DNA of 64,000 nucleotides from NCBI RefSeq assembly GCF_020510445.1, contig NZ_JAHBAG010000001.1, positions 62,001 to 126,000 on the forward strand, given 5' to 3'. This DNA is from Hydrogenophaga taeniospiralis. GTDB taxonomy: Bacteria > Pseudomonadota > Gammaproteobacteria > Burkholderiales > Burkholderiaceae_C. A program made the translations under genes and the position numbers. How positions within the stretch are numbered: position 1 is the first letter of the stretch; every line of letters begins with the position of its first letter. Below the pieces are notes generated by a model. That model was not told where the DNA came from. It saw only the letters and a program-made list of their open reading frames with translations, and did not search any database. Shown one piece after another: positions 42,022 through 55,618 of this stretch.

Positions 42022-42066
42022 GGTGGTCTGAATCCGGGTGGTGTGTTGGTGGGTGGCCGGCGCCGG

Positions 42067-42480
42067 TCAGCCCGGCGCCACACTGGCGCGCAGGTCGGCC
42101 GTGTCGGGTGGGAGTGTTCTGAGGTCAAAAAATCCGATCAGTTCCGGATGCCCCTCGCCCCGGCACCGGAGCAGCAGGGCTTTTCTGTCCCTCGCCCTGG
42201 CGGCAGCGACGCCATCGCCGGCGGCGTTGGCCGCCAGCAGCTCGGTCTGGGCGCGGGCCACGAAGGTTTCCAGCCGGCCCTCCAGAGACAGGGTGGCCCG
42301 CTCGAACAGATCAAAGCGCTGTCGCTTGTTCATGGTCGGCGCGAGTTCGATCGCGTTCAGGGCCTGCTGCAACTCCGCGATGAGCGAAGGATGGTCCTTC
42401 AGTGCGTCCCGCAGCACCTGGGGCACGGGCGGGCGGCGCACGGCGGGCGGGCACACCCCGCCCAAGGGTTCTTTGAACAT
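42067..42480 (-). CDS. conserved hypothetical protein
   Basis: 137 residues from the ATG at 42480, which has a strong AGGAGG ribosome binding site 6 bases upstream. It is probably soluble and mostly helical (VLRDALKDHPSLIAELQQAL, NKRQRFDLFERATLSLEGRL, FVARAQTELLAANAAGD), with a beta-rich end (LIGFFDLRTLPP). I do not recognise a family. It lies between the reductase and HMG-CoA lyase genes on the same strand, but no pathway role can be inferred. Confidence 0.75.
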   Translation of the reverse strand: MFKEPLGGVCPPAVRRPPVPQVLRDALKDHPSLIAELQQALNAIELAPTMNKRQRFDLFERATLSLEGRLETFVARAQTELLAANAAGDGVAAARARDRKALLLRCRGEGHPELIGFFDLRTLPPDTADLRASVAPG

Positions 42481-42556
42481 GTTGTCCTCCTGAGACTTCT
42501 TGTACGAACACGAATGCAAAGCCTTGCTATTGTGCAGTCTCGGTCTCAGGGCGGAC

Positions 42557-43477
42557 TCAATATCCCCGCGCCGTGTCCACCACCCCGGCCACCGGCTCAC
42601 CGCGCTCCAGCGCCGCGATCTTGCGGGCGATCTGCGCGATGCTCTCGTCGCGCAGGGTGCGCGCCGAGGTGTGTGGCGTGACGGTGATCTTCGGGTGGGT
42701 CCAGAACGGATGCGCCGCCGGCAGGGGCTCGGTGCGGAACACGTCGAGCGTGGCGCCGGCCATGTGGCCGCTCTCCAGCAGGGCGAGCAGGTCGGCCTCG
42801 ACCAGGTGCGCGCCGCGCGCCACGTTGATCAGGTAGGCATCGGGTTGAAGGCGTCCGAGCGTGTCGCGGTTCAGGATGTCCTGCGTCTCGTGCGTGAGCG
42901 GCAGCAGGTTCACCAGCACGCGGCAGGACGACAGGAAGGTCTGGAACCCAACCTCGCCGCTGTGCGTGAGCACACCCTCGACGGCCTTGGGCGTGCGGCT
43001 CCAGCCGTGCACCGGGAACTCGAACACCCGCAGCGCCTTGGCCACGCGCTCACCGAGCACACCCAGGCCCATCACGCCGACCGGGAAGTCCTGGCGATGG
43101 CGCGGCTTGCGGTACGACCACTGGCCCGCTTTCACGTCGGCCTCGTAGGCGTCGAACTCGCGGAAGTGGCGGATCACCGCGTGGCACACGTATTCGGCCA
43201 TCTGCACCGACATGCCGGCGTCGTCCAGCCGAACCACCTTCACGCCCGGTGGCAACCGCAGCTTGAGCAGCGCGTCCACGCCGGCGCCGATGTTGAACAG
43301 GCCCTTGAGCGCCTGCTGTTCGTCCAGGAATTGCTGCGGCGGCGCCCAGACCACGGCGTGGTCGGCCTGCGGTGCGCCGGGTTGCCAGACCTCGACGGTG
43401 GCGCCCGGCAGCGCCGCGCGCAGGCCGTCGAGCCAGGGTTCGGCCTTGGTGTCGGTGCAGCAGAAAGTGATGTTCAT
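42557..43477 (-). CDS. glyoxylate/hydroxypyruvate reductase A-type 2-hydroxyacid dehydrogenase
   Basis: 306 residues. The NAD(P) motif is GVMGLGVLGERVAKAL (about 131-146), followed by WSRTPK, whose Arg favours NADPH. Catalytic elements are LINVARGAHLVE, VFRTEPLPAAHPFW and TPHTSART (catalytic His). The layout matches GhrA, which reduces glyoxylate and hydroxypyruvate. It is placed between the biotin carboxylase gene (129-base gap with a repeat) and a hypothetical gene. A link to leucine breakdown is not obvious. Confidence 0.9.
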   Translation of the reverse strand: MNITFCCTDTKAEPWLDGLRAALPGATVEVWQPGAPQADHAVVWAPPQQFLDEQQALKGLFNIGAGVDALLKLRLPPGVKVVRLDDAGMSVQMAEYVCHAVIRHFREFDAYEADVKAGQWSYRKPRHRQDFPVGVMGLGVLGERVAKALRVFEFPVHGWSRTPKAVEGVLTHSGEVGFQTFLSSCRVLVNLLPLTHETQDILNRDTLGRLQPDAYLINVARGAHLVEADLLALLESGHMAGATLDVFRTEPLPAAHPFWTHPKITVTPHTSARTLRDESIAQIARKIAALERGEPVAGVVDTARGY

Positions 43478-43521
43478 GCGGCGAGCTTATGGCAAGACGA
43501 ATAGCCCGTGGACGGAGAGGC

Positions 43522-43561
43522 CCGTTGGCGCCGAGGGCTTCGACAGGCTCAGCCCCAACGG
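43522..43561. repeat. CTTCGACAGGCTCAG-type repeat between mccA and the reductase gene
   Basis: A 40-base element with inverted ends CCGTTGG and CCAACGG around GGCTTCGACAGGCTCAG. It is a shorter intergenic relative of the element translated inside uvrA (26548-26621). Nothing else is visible in the 129-base gap. Confidence 0.8.
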
Positions 43562-43606
43562 AGGTTGGAGATCCCCGCGGACGGGACATCCCGGCCAGAG
43601 GAGCCG

Positions 43607-45613
<2,007 letters not shown>

Positions 45614-45621
45614 TCGGGGCC

Positions 45622-46356
45622 TCAGGCGTTGGCAGAAGAAAACAGGGATTGCGCCCGGCGGAACACCGCGCGCAGGAACTTGAACAGCATCCAGGTGACG
45701 ATCCACATCAGCACCACGGTGATGACGAGCAGCACGCCAAACACCAGCGGGTGGTTGGTGGCCAGCCAGACCGCGCCGACCACCAGGCCGTCTTCGACCA
45801 GGCTCATGGCGATGTTGGAGAACGGCTCGGGCGAGCTGTTGATGGCCGCGCGCGTGGTGGTCTTGGCGGCCTGGCTGCTGGCCGCGAGCGTGCCGCCGAG
45901 CAGCGCGCCCACCAGGGCCATGGTGCTGCCGTCGGCGCCCAGCGCGCCCGCCGCCAGCGCAGCACCGGCGGGGATGCGGATCACGCTGTTGACCATGTCC
46001 CACAGCGAGTCGAGGCCGGGGATCTTGTCGGCGAAAAACTCCACGAACAGCAGCGCACCGCTGGTGACCAGCAGCGCCGGGTGCTGCAGCACCTGAAGGC
46101 CCTCAGGCAGCGGAATCCAGCCCAGTGCCCCGGACGCGCCGACCACAAACACCACCGCGTAGAGCCGGAAGCCACTGACCCAGCCGAGCGCAGCGGCCAG
46201 CGCCAGCAGGCCGGGCATGTCGAGCTGGCTGGCGGCGGCGCTCACGCCGTCGATCACCTGGCCCCCCATCTGCACGCCCACGTCGGCCGCGCCGTCGCCC
46301 ACCTGGGCGCCCCAGGACCGGAGCCACGCCACGAACGAAGTCCAGATCGATGCCAT
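45622..46356 (-). CDS. DUF4126 integral membrane protein
   Basis: 244 residues with about five or six membrane segments. The DUF4126 signature region is visible: LALAAALGWVSGFRLYAVVF, LLFVEFFADKIPGLDSLWDMVNS, IRIPAGAALAAGALG and GGTLAASSQAAKTTTRAAINSSPEP. Function is unknown. It sits 8 bases before mccA and 30 bases after the hydratase on the same strand, so it is transcribed inside the leucine cluster. DUF4126 genes are often found in such a place in Burkholderiales, for reasons not understood. Confidence 0.88.
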   Translation of the reverse strand: MASIWTSFVAWLRSWGAQVGDGAADVGVQMGGQVIDGVSAAASQLDMPGLLALAAALGWVSGFRLYAVVFVVGASGALGWIPLPEGLQVLQHPALLVTSGALLFVEFFADKIPGLDSLWDMVNSVIRIPAGAALAAGALGADGSTMALVGALLGGTLAASSQAAKTTTRAAINSSPEPFSNIAMSLVEDGLVVGAVWLATNHPLVFGVLLVITVVLMWIVTWMLFKFLRAVFRRAQSLFSSANA

Positions 46357-46386
46357 GCCGGGTGCTGTGGGTGTGGAAGGGGCCGC

Positions 46387-47172
46387 TCAGCCCGCCAGCC
46401 AGGCCGGCTTGCGTTTCTGCAGAAAGGACTGCACGCCTTCGCGACCTTGTTCGCTCGCGCGGATGTCGGCAATGCCCTGCACCGTGGCGGCGATCAAGCC
46501 GGCGTCGATGGCGCGTTCGGCCACGTCCTGCACCAGCTTCTTGCAGGCGCGCACGGCGGCCGGGCTGGCGCTCACCAGGGCCTGGGCCAGTTCGTTGACC
46601 TTGGCGTCCAGCGCGTCCGCGCCCACCAGCTCGTGCACGAAGCCGATGCGGTGTGCCTCCTGCGCGCTGAAGCGCTCGGCCGTGAGGAAGTAGCGGTGCG
46701 ACGCGCGCGCGCCCATGGCGCGGATCACGTAGGGGCTGATGGTGGCCGGGATCAGGCCCAGCTTCACTTCGCTCAGGCAGTAGGTGGCGCTGTCCACGCT
46801 CACCGCCATGTCACACGCCGCCACCAGGCCCATGCCACCGGCGAACACGTCGCCCTGCACGGCCGCGATGGTGGGCTTGGGGCATGCATAGATGGCCTGC
46901 AGCATCGCGGCGAGCTGGCCCGCATCGGCCACGTTCTCTTCGCGCGTGTAGTCGGCCATGCGGCGCATCCAGTTCAGATCGGCCCCGGCGCAGAAGGCCG
47001 GGCCCACGGCCGCCAGCACCACGGCGCGCACGTCGTCGCGCGTGCCCACGTCTTCAAACGCGGCCTTGAGTTCCTGGATCACGGCGTCGTTGAAGGCGTT
47101 GCGCACATCGGGGCGGGTCAGCGTGATGCGGGCAATGCGGTCCTGGACCGCCAGGGTCAGAGCTGGGCTCAT
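46387..47172 (-). CDS. enoyl-CoA hydratase, probable methylglutaconyl-CoA hydratase
   Basis: 261 residues from the ATG at 47172, which overlaps the dinB stop (ATGA). The crotonase fold motifs are ITLTRPDVRNAFND, the oxyanion-hole AFCAGADLNWM and GDVFAGGMGLVAACD, and the SEVKLGLIPATISPYV segment with the catalytic Glu. The context between the two carboxylase subunit genes identifies it as the hydratase that converts 3-methylglutaconyl-CoA to HMG-CoA. The family alone would not settle the substrate. Confidence 0.92.
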   Translation of the reverse strand: MSPALTLAVQDRIARITLTRPDVRNAFNDAVIQELKAAFEDVGTRDDVRAVVLAAVGPAFCAGADLNWMRRMADYTREENVADAGQLAAMLQAIYACPKPTIAAVQGDVFAGGMGLVAACDMAVSVDSATYCLSEVKLGLIPATISPYVIRAMGARASHRYFLTAERFSAQEAHRIGFVHELVGADALDAKVNELAQALVSASPAAVRACKKLVQDVAERAIDAGLIAATVQGIADIRASEQGREGVQSFLQKRKPAWLAG

Positions 47173-47702
47173 GCGGCTTTCTCCCGAGCGGCTTCTTCGT
47201 GCAGGCAGTAAGCGAAATCCAGCTCCGGGCAGGGCTGGCCGAGCGCGGTAAGCGCGGCCGTGATCTGGCCGCGGTGGTGCGTGCCGTGGTTGAACACGTG
47301 CGCCAGCGTGGCGGCGAACGGTAGCGAGACGGGCACGCCCTTGGTGGTGGTGTAGTCCAGGGTGGCGTCGAAGCGCTCCGCTGGCCAACTGGCGATCAGC
47401 GGCGCCCAGCGAGCCGCGCCGTCGCGCAGGGCCTGGGTCAGGCGTGCGCGGTCGGGCTCCACCTCGGCGTCCAGTTGGACCACGGGGGAGGCGCCGTGGG
47501 CAAAACGCTGGAACCACAGCGCGTGTTCACCCACCAGCAGGTGGTTGAGCGTGCCGTGGATGCTTTTGAAGAACAGGCCCACGTCCTTGCGGTAGTCGGC
47601 GTCGGACAGCGGCGCCACCGCGTCGAGCAGGCGCGCGGTGGCCCAGACGTTGTAACGGGCCAGTCGGGCAAAGTGGGTGTGCCACGGATTCAGTTCGGCC
47701 AT
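47169..47702 (-). CDS. DinB-family metal-binding four-helix protein
   Basis: 177 residues. The DinB fold is seen in RLARYNVWATARLLDAV, the first metal-ligand His in SIHGTLNHLLVGEHALW, and the C-terminal pair in VFNHGTHHRGQI, giving the three-His metal site of the family. Members include thiol-dependent transferases and stress proteins. The substrate here is unknown. The start lies inside the vapC gene (13-base overlap) and the stop overlaps the hydratase start, so it is tied translationally to both neighbours. Confidence 0.88.
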   Translation of the reverse strand: MAELNPWHTHFARLARYNVWATARLLDAVAPLSDADYRKDVGLFFKSIHGTLNHLLVGEHALWFQRFAHGASPVVQLDAEVEPDRARLTQALRDGAARWAPLIASWPAERFDATLDYTTTKGVPVSLPFAATLAHVFNHGTHHRGQITAALTALGQPCPELDFAYCLHEEAAREKAA

Positions 47703-48097
47703 GTCTCAAGTCCTCCCAGCGTTTTGAGCGATTCAAAATCGGCGTCGCGGTGCAGCAGCATGTGACCGTGGGTGATGCAGTAGCTGGCGAGCAGCACGTC
47801 GATGGGGCTGCGCACGGTGCGGCCTGATTTGCGCAGTCGCTGGTACAGCGTGGCGGCCTGCAGGGCGTTGTCCAATCCGCCGATCTCCACCACCTCCAGC
47901 GCCAGCAACAGATCGCGCGCCCGGGCCTGCGCGGCGGCGGTGGAGAAACCGCGCACCACCTCAAACACCACCAGATCGGCCACGCCAATGTCTGGCGGGC
48001 CGTCCTTGCCCGACAGCCATCGCCTGAGCTGTTCGGTCTGTGGGTTGTTGGTGCCTCGAAAGTGATCGATGAGCACGCTGGAGTCCACCAGGATCAT
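47690..48097 (-). CDS. vapC: VapC-type PIN-domain toxin
   Basis: 135 residues with a PIN ribonuclease domain. The acidic pocket is intact: D5 (LVDSSVLID), E46 (VVFEVVRG), D100 (SPIDVLLA) and D118/D120 (HRDADFE). VapC toxins cut tRNA or rRNA and are held in check by VapB. The ATG overlaps the antitoxin stop (ATGA), and the gene overlaps dinB by 13 bases at its end. No frameshift or lost residue suggests decay, so it should be active. Confidence 0.92.
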   Translation of the reverse strand: MILVDSSVLIDHFRGTNNPQTEQLRRWLSGKDGPPDIGVADLVVFEVVRGFSTAAAQARARDLLLALEVVEIGGLDNALQAATLYQRLRKSGRTVRSPIDVLLASYCITHGHMLLHRDADFESLKTLGGLETWPN

Positions 48098-48420
48098 GCT
48101 GCCTTGCTCCGTTTGCCGGGCTTGGCGCGCGTCTCGGTGGCTCGGGCTTGTCTGGCCTTGGCTGCGGGCTTGACCACGTAGCTCGCAGCAGGCTCCTGCA
48201 CGGTGGCCTCAAGCAGTTCCTCTTCTTCACGCGCTTTCGCCCAGGCTTCGTCGGAATCGTCCCAGAACAGGGTGCCGCGTGCTGCCAGCAAAGCCGCGTA
48301 AGCCTTTTTCCGTTTGAGCAGACGCAAGCCCTCTTCGACCGCTTCTTTCTTGGTCTTGAAATCACCGCTGGCCATGACATCCGCCATGAGTTTGTCGTCA
48401 ATCACGATGTTGGTCCGCAC
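48094..48420 (-). CDS. vapB: VapB-type antitoxin
   Basis: 108 residues from a GTG at 48420, with AAGGAGG 7 bases upstream. The first 40 residues match the VapB ribbon-helix-helix-type antitoxin (RTNIVIDDKLMADVM, FKTKKEAVEEGLRLLKRK). The acidic middle (LFWDDSDEAWAKAREEEELL) is the likely toxin-binding part. The last 35 residues are an unusual Lys/Arg/Ala-rich basic tail, which might bind nucleic acid. A 10-bp-arm inverted repeat upstream (48436-48465) is the expected autoregulatory operator. Confidence 0.88.
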   Translation of the reverse strand: MRTNIVIDDKLMADVMASGDFKTKKEAVEEGLRLLKRKKAYAALLAARGTLFWDDSDEAWAKAREEEELLEATVQEPAASYVVKPAAKARQARATETRAKPGKRSKAA

Positions 48421-48435
48421 GGGAAACCTCCTTCA

Positions 48436-48464
48436 ATGTGTATGAAATACAAAAATCATACACA

Positions 48465-48465
<1 letters not shown>
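48436..48465 (-). promoter_or_regulatory. inverted-repeat operator/promoter of vapBC
   Basis: Perfect 10-bp arms ATGTGTATGA and TCATACACAT flank an AT-rich spacer of 10 bases. The end of mccB touches one arm (stop at 48465). The spacing and the AT-rich content suit a VapBC-bound promoter, so vapBC can be expressed apart from the flanking leucine genes. Confidence 0.75.
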
Positions 48466-50087
<1,622 letters not shown>

Positions 50088-50100
50088 GGGGTTCTCTCGG

Positions 50101-51828
<1,728 letters not shown>

Positions 51829-51930
51829 GGGTGTGTCTCCTCCGAAGGCGGTCGCCCGGATCGGGCCGGGCCTGAAAGCGCAAGCATAGAAGCTCGGGCC
51901 GTGCACCGGTTGCCAGAATGGTTGCAAATC

Positions 51931-51948
51931 GTGCCTAAACTGAGGCAC
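51931..51948. promoter_or_regulatory. inverted repeat between the acyl-CoA synthetase and AraC genes
   Basis: GTGCCT and AGGCAC arms (perfect, 6 bp) are separated by AAACTG. It lies 11 bases before the AraC start codon, in the shared 130-base divergent region. It is a candidate operator, although its nearness to the start would suit repression of the AraC gene. Confidence 0.45.
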
Positions 51949-51958
51949 ACTGACCGCC

Positions 51959-53026
51959 ATGCCAAGCCCCAACCCGACACCCCTGGCCCCACGCAGTGAG
52001 CTGCGCACGGCACGCGCCGCAACGCCCATGGCCTTTGTGCGGGCCATCGTGCGGGCGTACCGGCTCCGCGGCATGGACCCGGCGCCCGCGCTGGCGCAGG
52101 CACAGATCGCGCCAGCCCTTTTGCAGCAACGGGTGGGCCACATCACCGCCGCGCAAATGGAGGCCGTGTCGGGCGCGGCCATGCGCGAACTGAACGACGA
52201 AGCCCTGGGCTGGTTTGCCCGGCCCTTGCCCTGGGGCAGCTACGGCATGCTCGCGCGCGCCTCGCTCTCGGCCCCCACGCTGGGCGCCGCGCTCAAGCGC
52301 TGGTGCCGCCACCACGGCCTGCTCACCCCCGACGTCACGCTCGCCGTGACCACCAGCGGCGACGTGGCCAGCATCGGCCTCACCGAACACCGCCCGCCCG
52401 GTGGCGATGGCAGCCTGCGCGAGTTCTGTTTCGTCTCGGTGCTGCGCAACAGCCTGGGCCTGGCCTGCTGGTTCGTGGACTCGCGCATCCCGCTGCTGGG
52501 CGCGAGCTTTCCATTTGCCGCGCCACCGCACGCCGAGGCCTACCGCGTGCTGTTCGACGGCCCGACGGTGTTTGACGCACCCGAGGCCGCCATCCGCTTC
52601 GACGCGCGCTACCTCGCCCTGCCCATCAAACGCGACGAAGCCGCGATGAACCAGATGCTGCAGCGCGCCCTGCCAATCCAGGTGCGCCCCTACCGACGCG
52701 ACCGCCTGCTGGTGCAGCGCGTGCGCCAAGTGCTGATGACCCAGCCGCTGGACGCGCACAACGCCAACGACCTCGCGGCCCTGCTCAACACCTCGGCGCG
52801 CACCCTGCACCGGCAGCTGAAAGACGAGGGCGCCACGCTGCAGGCGTTGAAAGACGAGGTGCGCCGCGACCGCGCGCTCGACCTGCTGCAGCGCACCACC
52901 CGCCCCATCAAACAGGTGGCCGAAGCGGCCGGGTTTCAGAACGAGAAGAGCTTCATCCGCGCGTTCAAGGGCTGGACGGGGGTGGCGCCGGGGGATTTTC
53001 GGAGCCGGACCCCACCCTTGGCCTGA
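51959..53026 (+). CDS. AraC-family transcriptional regulator
   Basis: 355 residues. The N-terminal 200 residues are the arabinose-operon-regulator-like ligand domain of the OruR/ArgR group ([42 protein letters not shown]). The C-terminal AraC HTH pair covers about 255-350 ([66 protein letters not shown]). It is divergent from the acyl-CoA synthetase that heads the leucine cluster, and 52 bases before a second ligase gene. Either may be its target. A broken copy of such an HTH lies at 55459-55517. Confidence 0.9.
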   Translation: MPSPNPTPLAPRSELRTARAATPMAFVRAIVRAYRLRGMDPAPALAQAQIAPALLQQRVGHITAAQMEAVSGAAMRELNDEALGWFARPLPWGSYGMLARASLSAPTLGAALKRWCRHHGLLTPDVTLAVTTSGDVASIGLTEHRPPGGDGSLREFCFVSVLRNSLGLACWFVDSRIPLLGASFPFAAPPHAEAYRVLFDGPTVFDAPEAAIRFDARYLALPIKRDEAAMNQMLQRALPIQVRPYRRDRLLVQRVRQVLMTQPLDAHNANDLAALLNTSARTLHRQLKDEGATLQALKDEVRRDRALDLLQRTTRPIKQVAEAAGFQNEKSFIRAFKGWTGVAPGDFRSRTPPLA

Positions 53027-53078
53027 TCTGCAACCCCGATGGCGCAGCCATGACCACCACCCTGTCTAGACTGCCCAC

Positions 53079-54710
53079 ATGATCGCCATCGACGACGACA
53101 CCACCATCGGCCAGGCCTTCTTCGAGGCCTGCGACCGCTACGCCGGCCACAGCCTGCTGGCCGTGCCCGCCAACGCCGCCCGCAGCTACGACCCCGCCGG
53201 CCGCGACATCAGCTACAGCGACGCGGCCACCGTGGTGCGCACGCTGATGGCCGCGTACCGCTCGGCTGGCTACGGCTTGGGCCACCGCGTGGGCCTGTTC
53301 CTGGAAAGCCGGCCCGAGCACCTGCTGCACAAGCTCGCGCTCAACGCGCTGGGCGTGTGCATCGTGCCGATCAACCCGGACCACCGGCCGCGCGAACTGG
53401 CCTATGTGGTGGACCACGCGCGGCTGGACCTGATGGTGGCGCTGACCGCGCGGGCCGACGCGGTGCGGGAGGCGCTGGCCCTGACCCGCCACCGGCCCGC
53501 CGTGGCGTGGCTGGAGGAACTGGACACCCAGACCCTGACACCGCCGCCCACCGCGGCCCAGCCCGGTGAACCGGTTGGCGACACGCCCGCCAGCATCCTC
53601 TACACCTCGGGCACCACGGGCCAGCCCAAGGGCTGCGTGCTCTCGCACACCTACGAGCTGGCCGCCGGCCACTGGTATGCCACCCAGGGCGGCCTGGGGG
53701 CGGTGCGCGAAGGCGTTGAGCGCCTCTACAACCCGCTGCCGCTGTTCCATGTGAACGCGTCCATCCTGTCGTTCTACTGCATGCTGCTCAGCGGAGGCTG
53801 CCAGGTGCAGACCGACCGTTTCCAGCCCGGCCGCTGGTGGACCGAGGTGGTCGAGAGCCGCGCCACCATCGTGCACTACCTCGGCGTGGTGGTGCCCATG
53901 CTGCTCAACCAGCCGGTGAGCGATCTGGAGCGCGCGCACCCAGTGCGCTTTGGCTACGGCGCCGGCGTCGAGCCCCAGCTGCACGCGACATTCGAGGCGC
54001 GCTATGGCTTCCCGCTGCTCGAACTCTGGGGCATGACCGAGATGGTGCGGCCCCTGTGCGACTGCCACGAACCGCGCCAGGTCGGCACGCGGGCCTTCGG
54101 CCGCGCACGCCCGGGCCTGGACGCCTGCGTGATGGACGAGGCCGGCCAGGTGCTGCCCGACGGCACGCCGGGCGAGCTGGTGGTCCGCCACTCCGAAGCC
54201 ACGCCCCGGCGGCACTTCTTCAGCGGCTACCTCGACAACCCGCAGGCCACGGCCGAGGCCTGGCGCGGCGGCTGGTTCCACACCGGCGACATCGTGAGCC
54301 GGGGCGCCGATGGCATGTTCCATTTCGTGGACCGCCGCAAGAACATCATCCGCCGCTCGGGCGAAAACATCGCCGCCGCCGAGGTCGAGGCCCTGCTGCT
54401 CACCCACCCCTGGGTCGCCAACGCGGCGGTGATGGCCCTGCCCGACGAGGTGCGCGAAGAAGAGGTGCTGGCCTGCGTGGTGCTGAAAGACCGCGCCGGC
54501 CACGAAACGGCGGAGACGGCGCGCGCGCTCTTTGACTTCTGCCACCAGCAACTGGCCTACTACAAGGCGCCCGGCTGGCTCTGGTTTGCGGCCGAGATCC
54601 CCACCACCGGCACCCAGAAGATCCAGAAACACCGCATCTTTCCCGAGGGCACCGACCCCCGCACCCTGCCCGGCATGCACGACCTGCGGCCGTTCAAGAA
54701 ACGCCACTGA
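53079..54710 (+). CDS. AMP-dependent ligase, crotonobetaine/carnitine-CoA ligase-like
   Basis: 543 residues. The P-loop LYTSGTTGQPKGCVLSHTY, the ELWGMTEMV motif, GWFHTGDIVSRGADGMF, RRKNIIRRSGENIAAAEVE and the terminal Lys in TGTQKIQKHRI define an AMP-forming acyl-CoA ligase. The RRSGENI form and length resemble the CaiC/crotonobetaine-CoA ligase group; the acid used is not known. It follows the AraC regulator on the same strand, and a GST gene starts 20 bases after its stop. Confidence 0.87.
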   Translation: MIAIDDDTTIGQAFFEACDRYAGHSLLAVPANAARSYDPAGRDISYSDAATVVRTLMAAYRSAGYGLGHRVGLFLESRPEHLLHKLALNALGVCIVPINPDHRPRELAYVVDHARLDLMVALTARADAVREALALTRHRPAVAWLEELDTQTLTPPPTAAQPGEPVGDTPASILYTSGTTGQPKGCVLSHTYELAAGHWYATQGGLGAVREGVERLYNPLPLFHVNASILSFYCMLLSGGCQVQTDRFQPGRWWTEVVESRATIVHYLGVVVPMLLNQPVSDLERAHPVRFGYGAGVEPQLHATFEARYGFPLLELWGMTEMVRPLCDCHEPRQVGTRAFGRARPGLDACVMDEAGQVLPDGTPGELVVRHSEATPRRHFFSGYLDNPQATAEAWRGGWFHTGDIVSRGADGMFHFVDRRKNIIRRSGENIAAAEVEALLLTHPWVANAAVMALPDEVREEEVLACVVLKDRAGHETAETARALFDFCHQQLAYYKAPGWLWFAAEIPTTGTQKIQKHRIFPEGTDPRTLPGMHDLRPFKKRH

Positions 54711-54730
54711 ACCCGGAACCCGCCAACCCC

Positions 54731-55399
54731 ATGATCGTTTTGCACCACTGCGTCAGCGCCCGGTCTTTGCGTCCCCTGTGGATGCTGGAAGAGCTGGGCC
54801 TGCCCTACGAACTGCGCATGCTGCCCTTTCCGCCGCGCGTGCACGCCCGGCCCTACCTGGACCTGAACCCGCTGGGCACCGTGCCCCTGCTGGAAGACGG
54901 CGCCACCCGCATGACCGAGTCGGCCGCGATGTGCCACTACCTCGCCGCGCGCCACAGCCCGCGCGTGCTGGACGTGCCCGTCGACGATCCAGCCTATGGC
55001 AGCTACCTGAACTGGCTGCACATGAGCGACGCCACGCTCACCTTCCCGCAGACGCTGGTGCTGCGCTACACCCACTTCGAACCGCCCGAGCGCCTGCAGC
55101 CCCAGGTGGCCGCCGACTACGCCCGCTGGTTCCTGGCCCGTCTGCGCGCGGTGGACGCCGCCCTGCAGCACAACGAGCACCTGTGCGCCGGCCGCTTCAC
55201 GGCCGCCGACGTGACCGTGGGCTACGCGCTGGTGCTCGCCCGCCACCTGGACCTGGATGCCCAGTTCACGCCGGCGGTGGCGGCCTACTGGCAGCGCCTG
55301 CAGGACCGCCCAGCGTTCCAGCGCGCCCTGCGCGTGGAACGCGATGCGGCCCTGGCCCAGCGGGTGGACCCCACGCCTTCTCCTGACTTGCGGGTCTGA
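54731..55399 (+). CDS. glutathione S-transferase family protein
   Basis: 222 residues. The thioredoxin-fold N-terminal domain has SARSLRPLWMLEELGLPYEL (Ser in the active-site region), LDLNPLGTVPLLEDG and the glutathione-contacting MTESAAMCHYLA. The C-terminal helical domain ends in FTAADVTVGYALVLA. It is a Nu/Theta-like bacterial GST of unknown substrate. It is co-transcribed with the acyl-CoA ligase upstream. Confidence 0.9.
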   Translation: MIVLHHCVSARSLRPLWMLEELGLPYELRMLPFPPRVHARPYLDLNPLGTVPLLEDGATRMTESAAMCHYLAARHSPRVLDVPVDDPAYGSYLNWLHMSDATLTFPQTLVLRYTHFEPPERLQPQVAADYARWFLARLRAVDAALQHNEHLCAGRFTAADVTVGYALVLARHLDLDAQFTPAVAAYWQRLQDRPAFQRALRVERDAALAQRVDPTPSPDLRV

Positions 55400-55458
55400 T
55401 GGTTCGGGGCACCGGGATCGACCCAGTCGAAGGCCCACAGGACGGTCGGGGGTCAGGT

Positions 55459-55517
55459 CATCAGGATCAGAAGAGCTTCATCCGCGCGTCCAAAGGCTGA
55501 ACGGGTAACGCCGGGGG
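55459..55517 (+). pseudogene. relic of an AraC-type gene 3' end
   Basis: Read from about 55468, the frame gives QKSFIRASKG-stop-TGNAGG. The intact AraC gene 2.5 kb upstream has [18 protein letters not shown]. Nineteen or more bases are identical (AAGAGCTTCATCCGCGCGT), the Trp codon has become TGA, and there is a small deletion. It is a decayed duplicate of an AraC C-terminal HTH, sitting at the edge of a lower-GC segment. Confidence 0.75.
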
Positions 55518-55618
55518 GGGGGTGACGGGGCAGGGTAAGTCGGGAGATCGAAGTGATTTGGCACGTTGTAGTTCCTTTGCCGGGGGCAGCGAAGGTCGCA
55601 GAGCAAGATCGACCAAGA

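Noticed and set aside
48094..48420. vapB as a remnant of a larger gene because of its basic tail
   Set aside because: It has a strong ribosome binding site, a complete antitoxin N terminus, a stop coupled to vapC and an upstream operator, so it looks like an intact gene.
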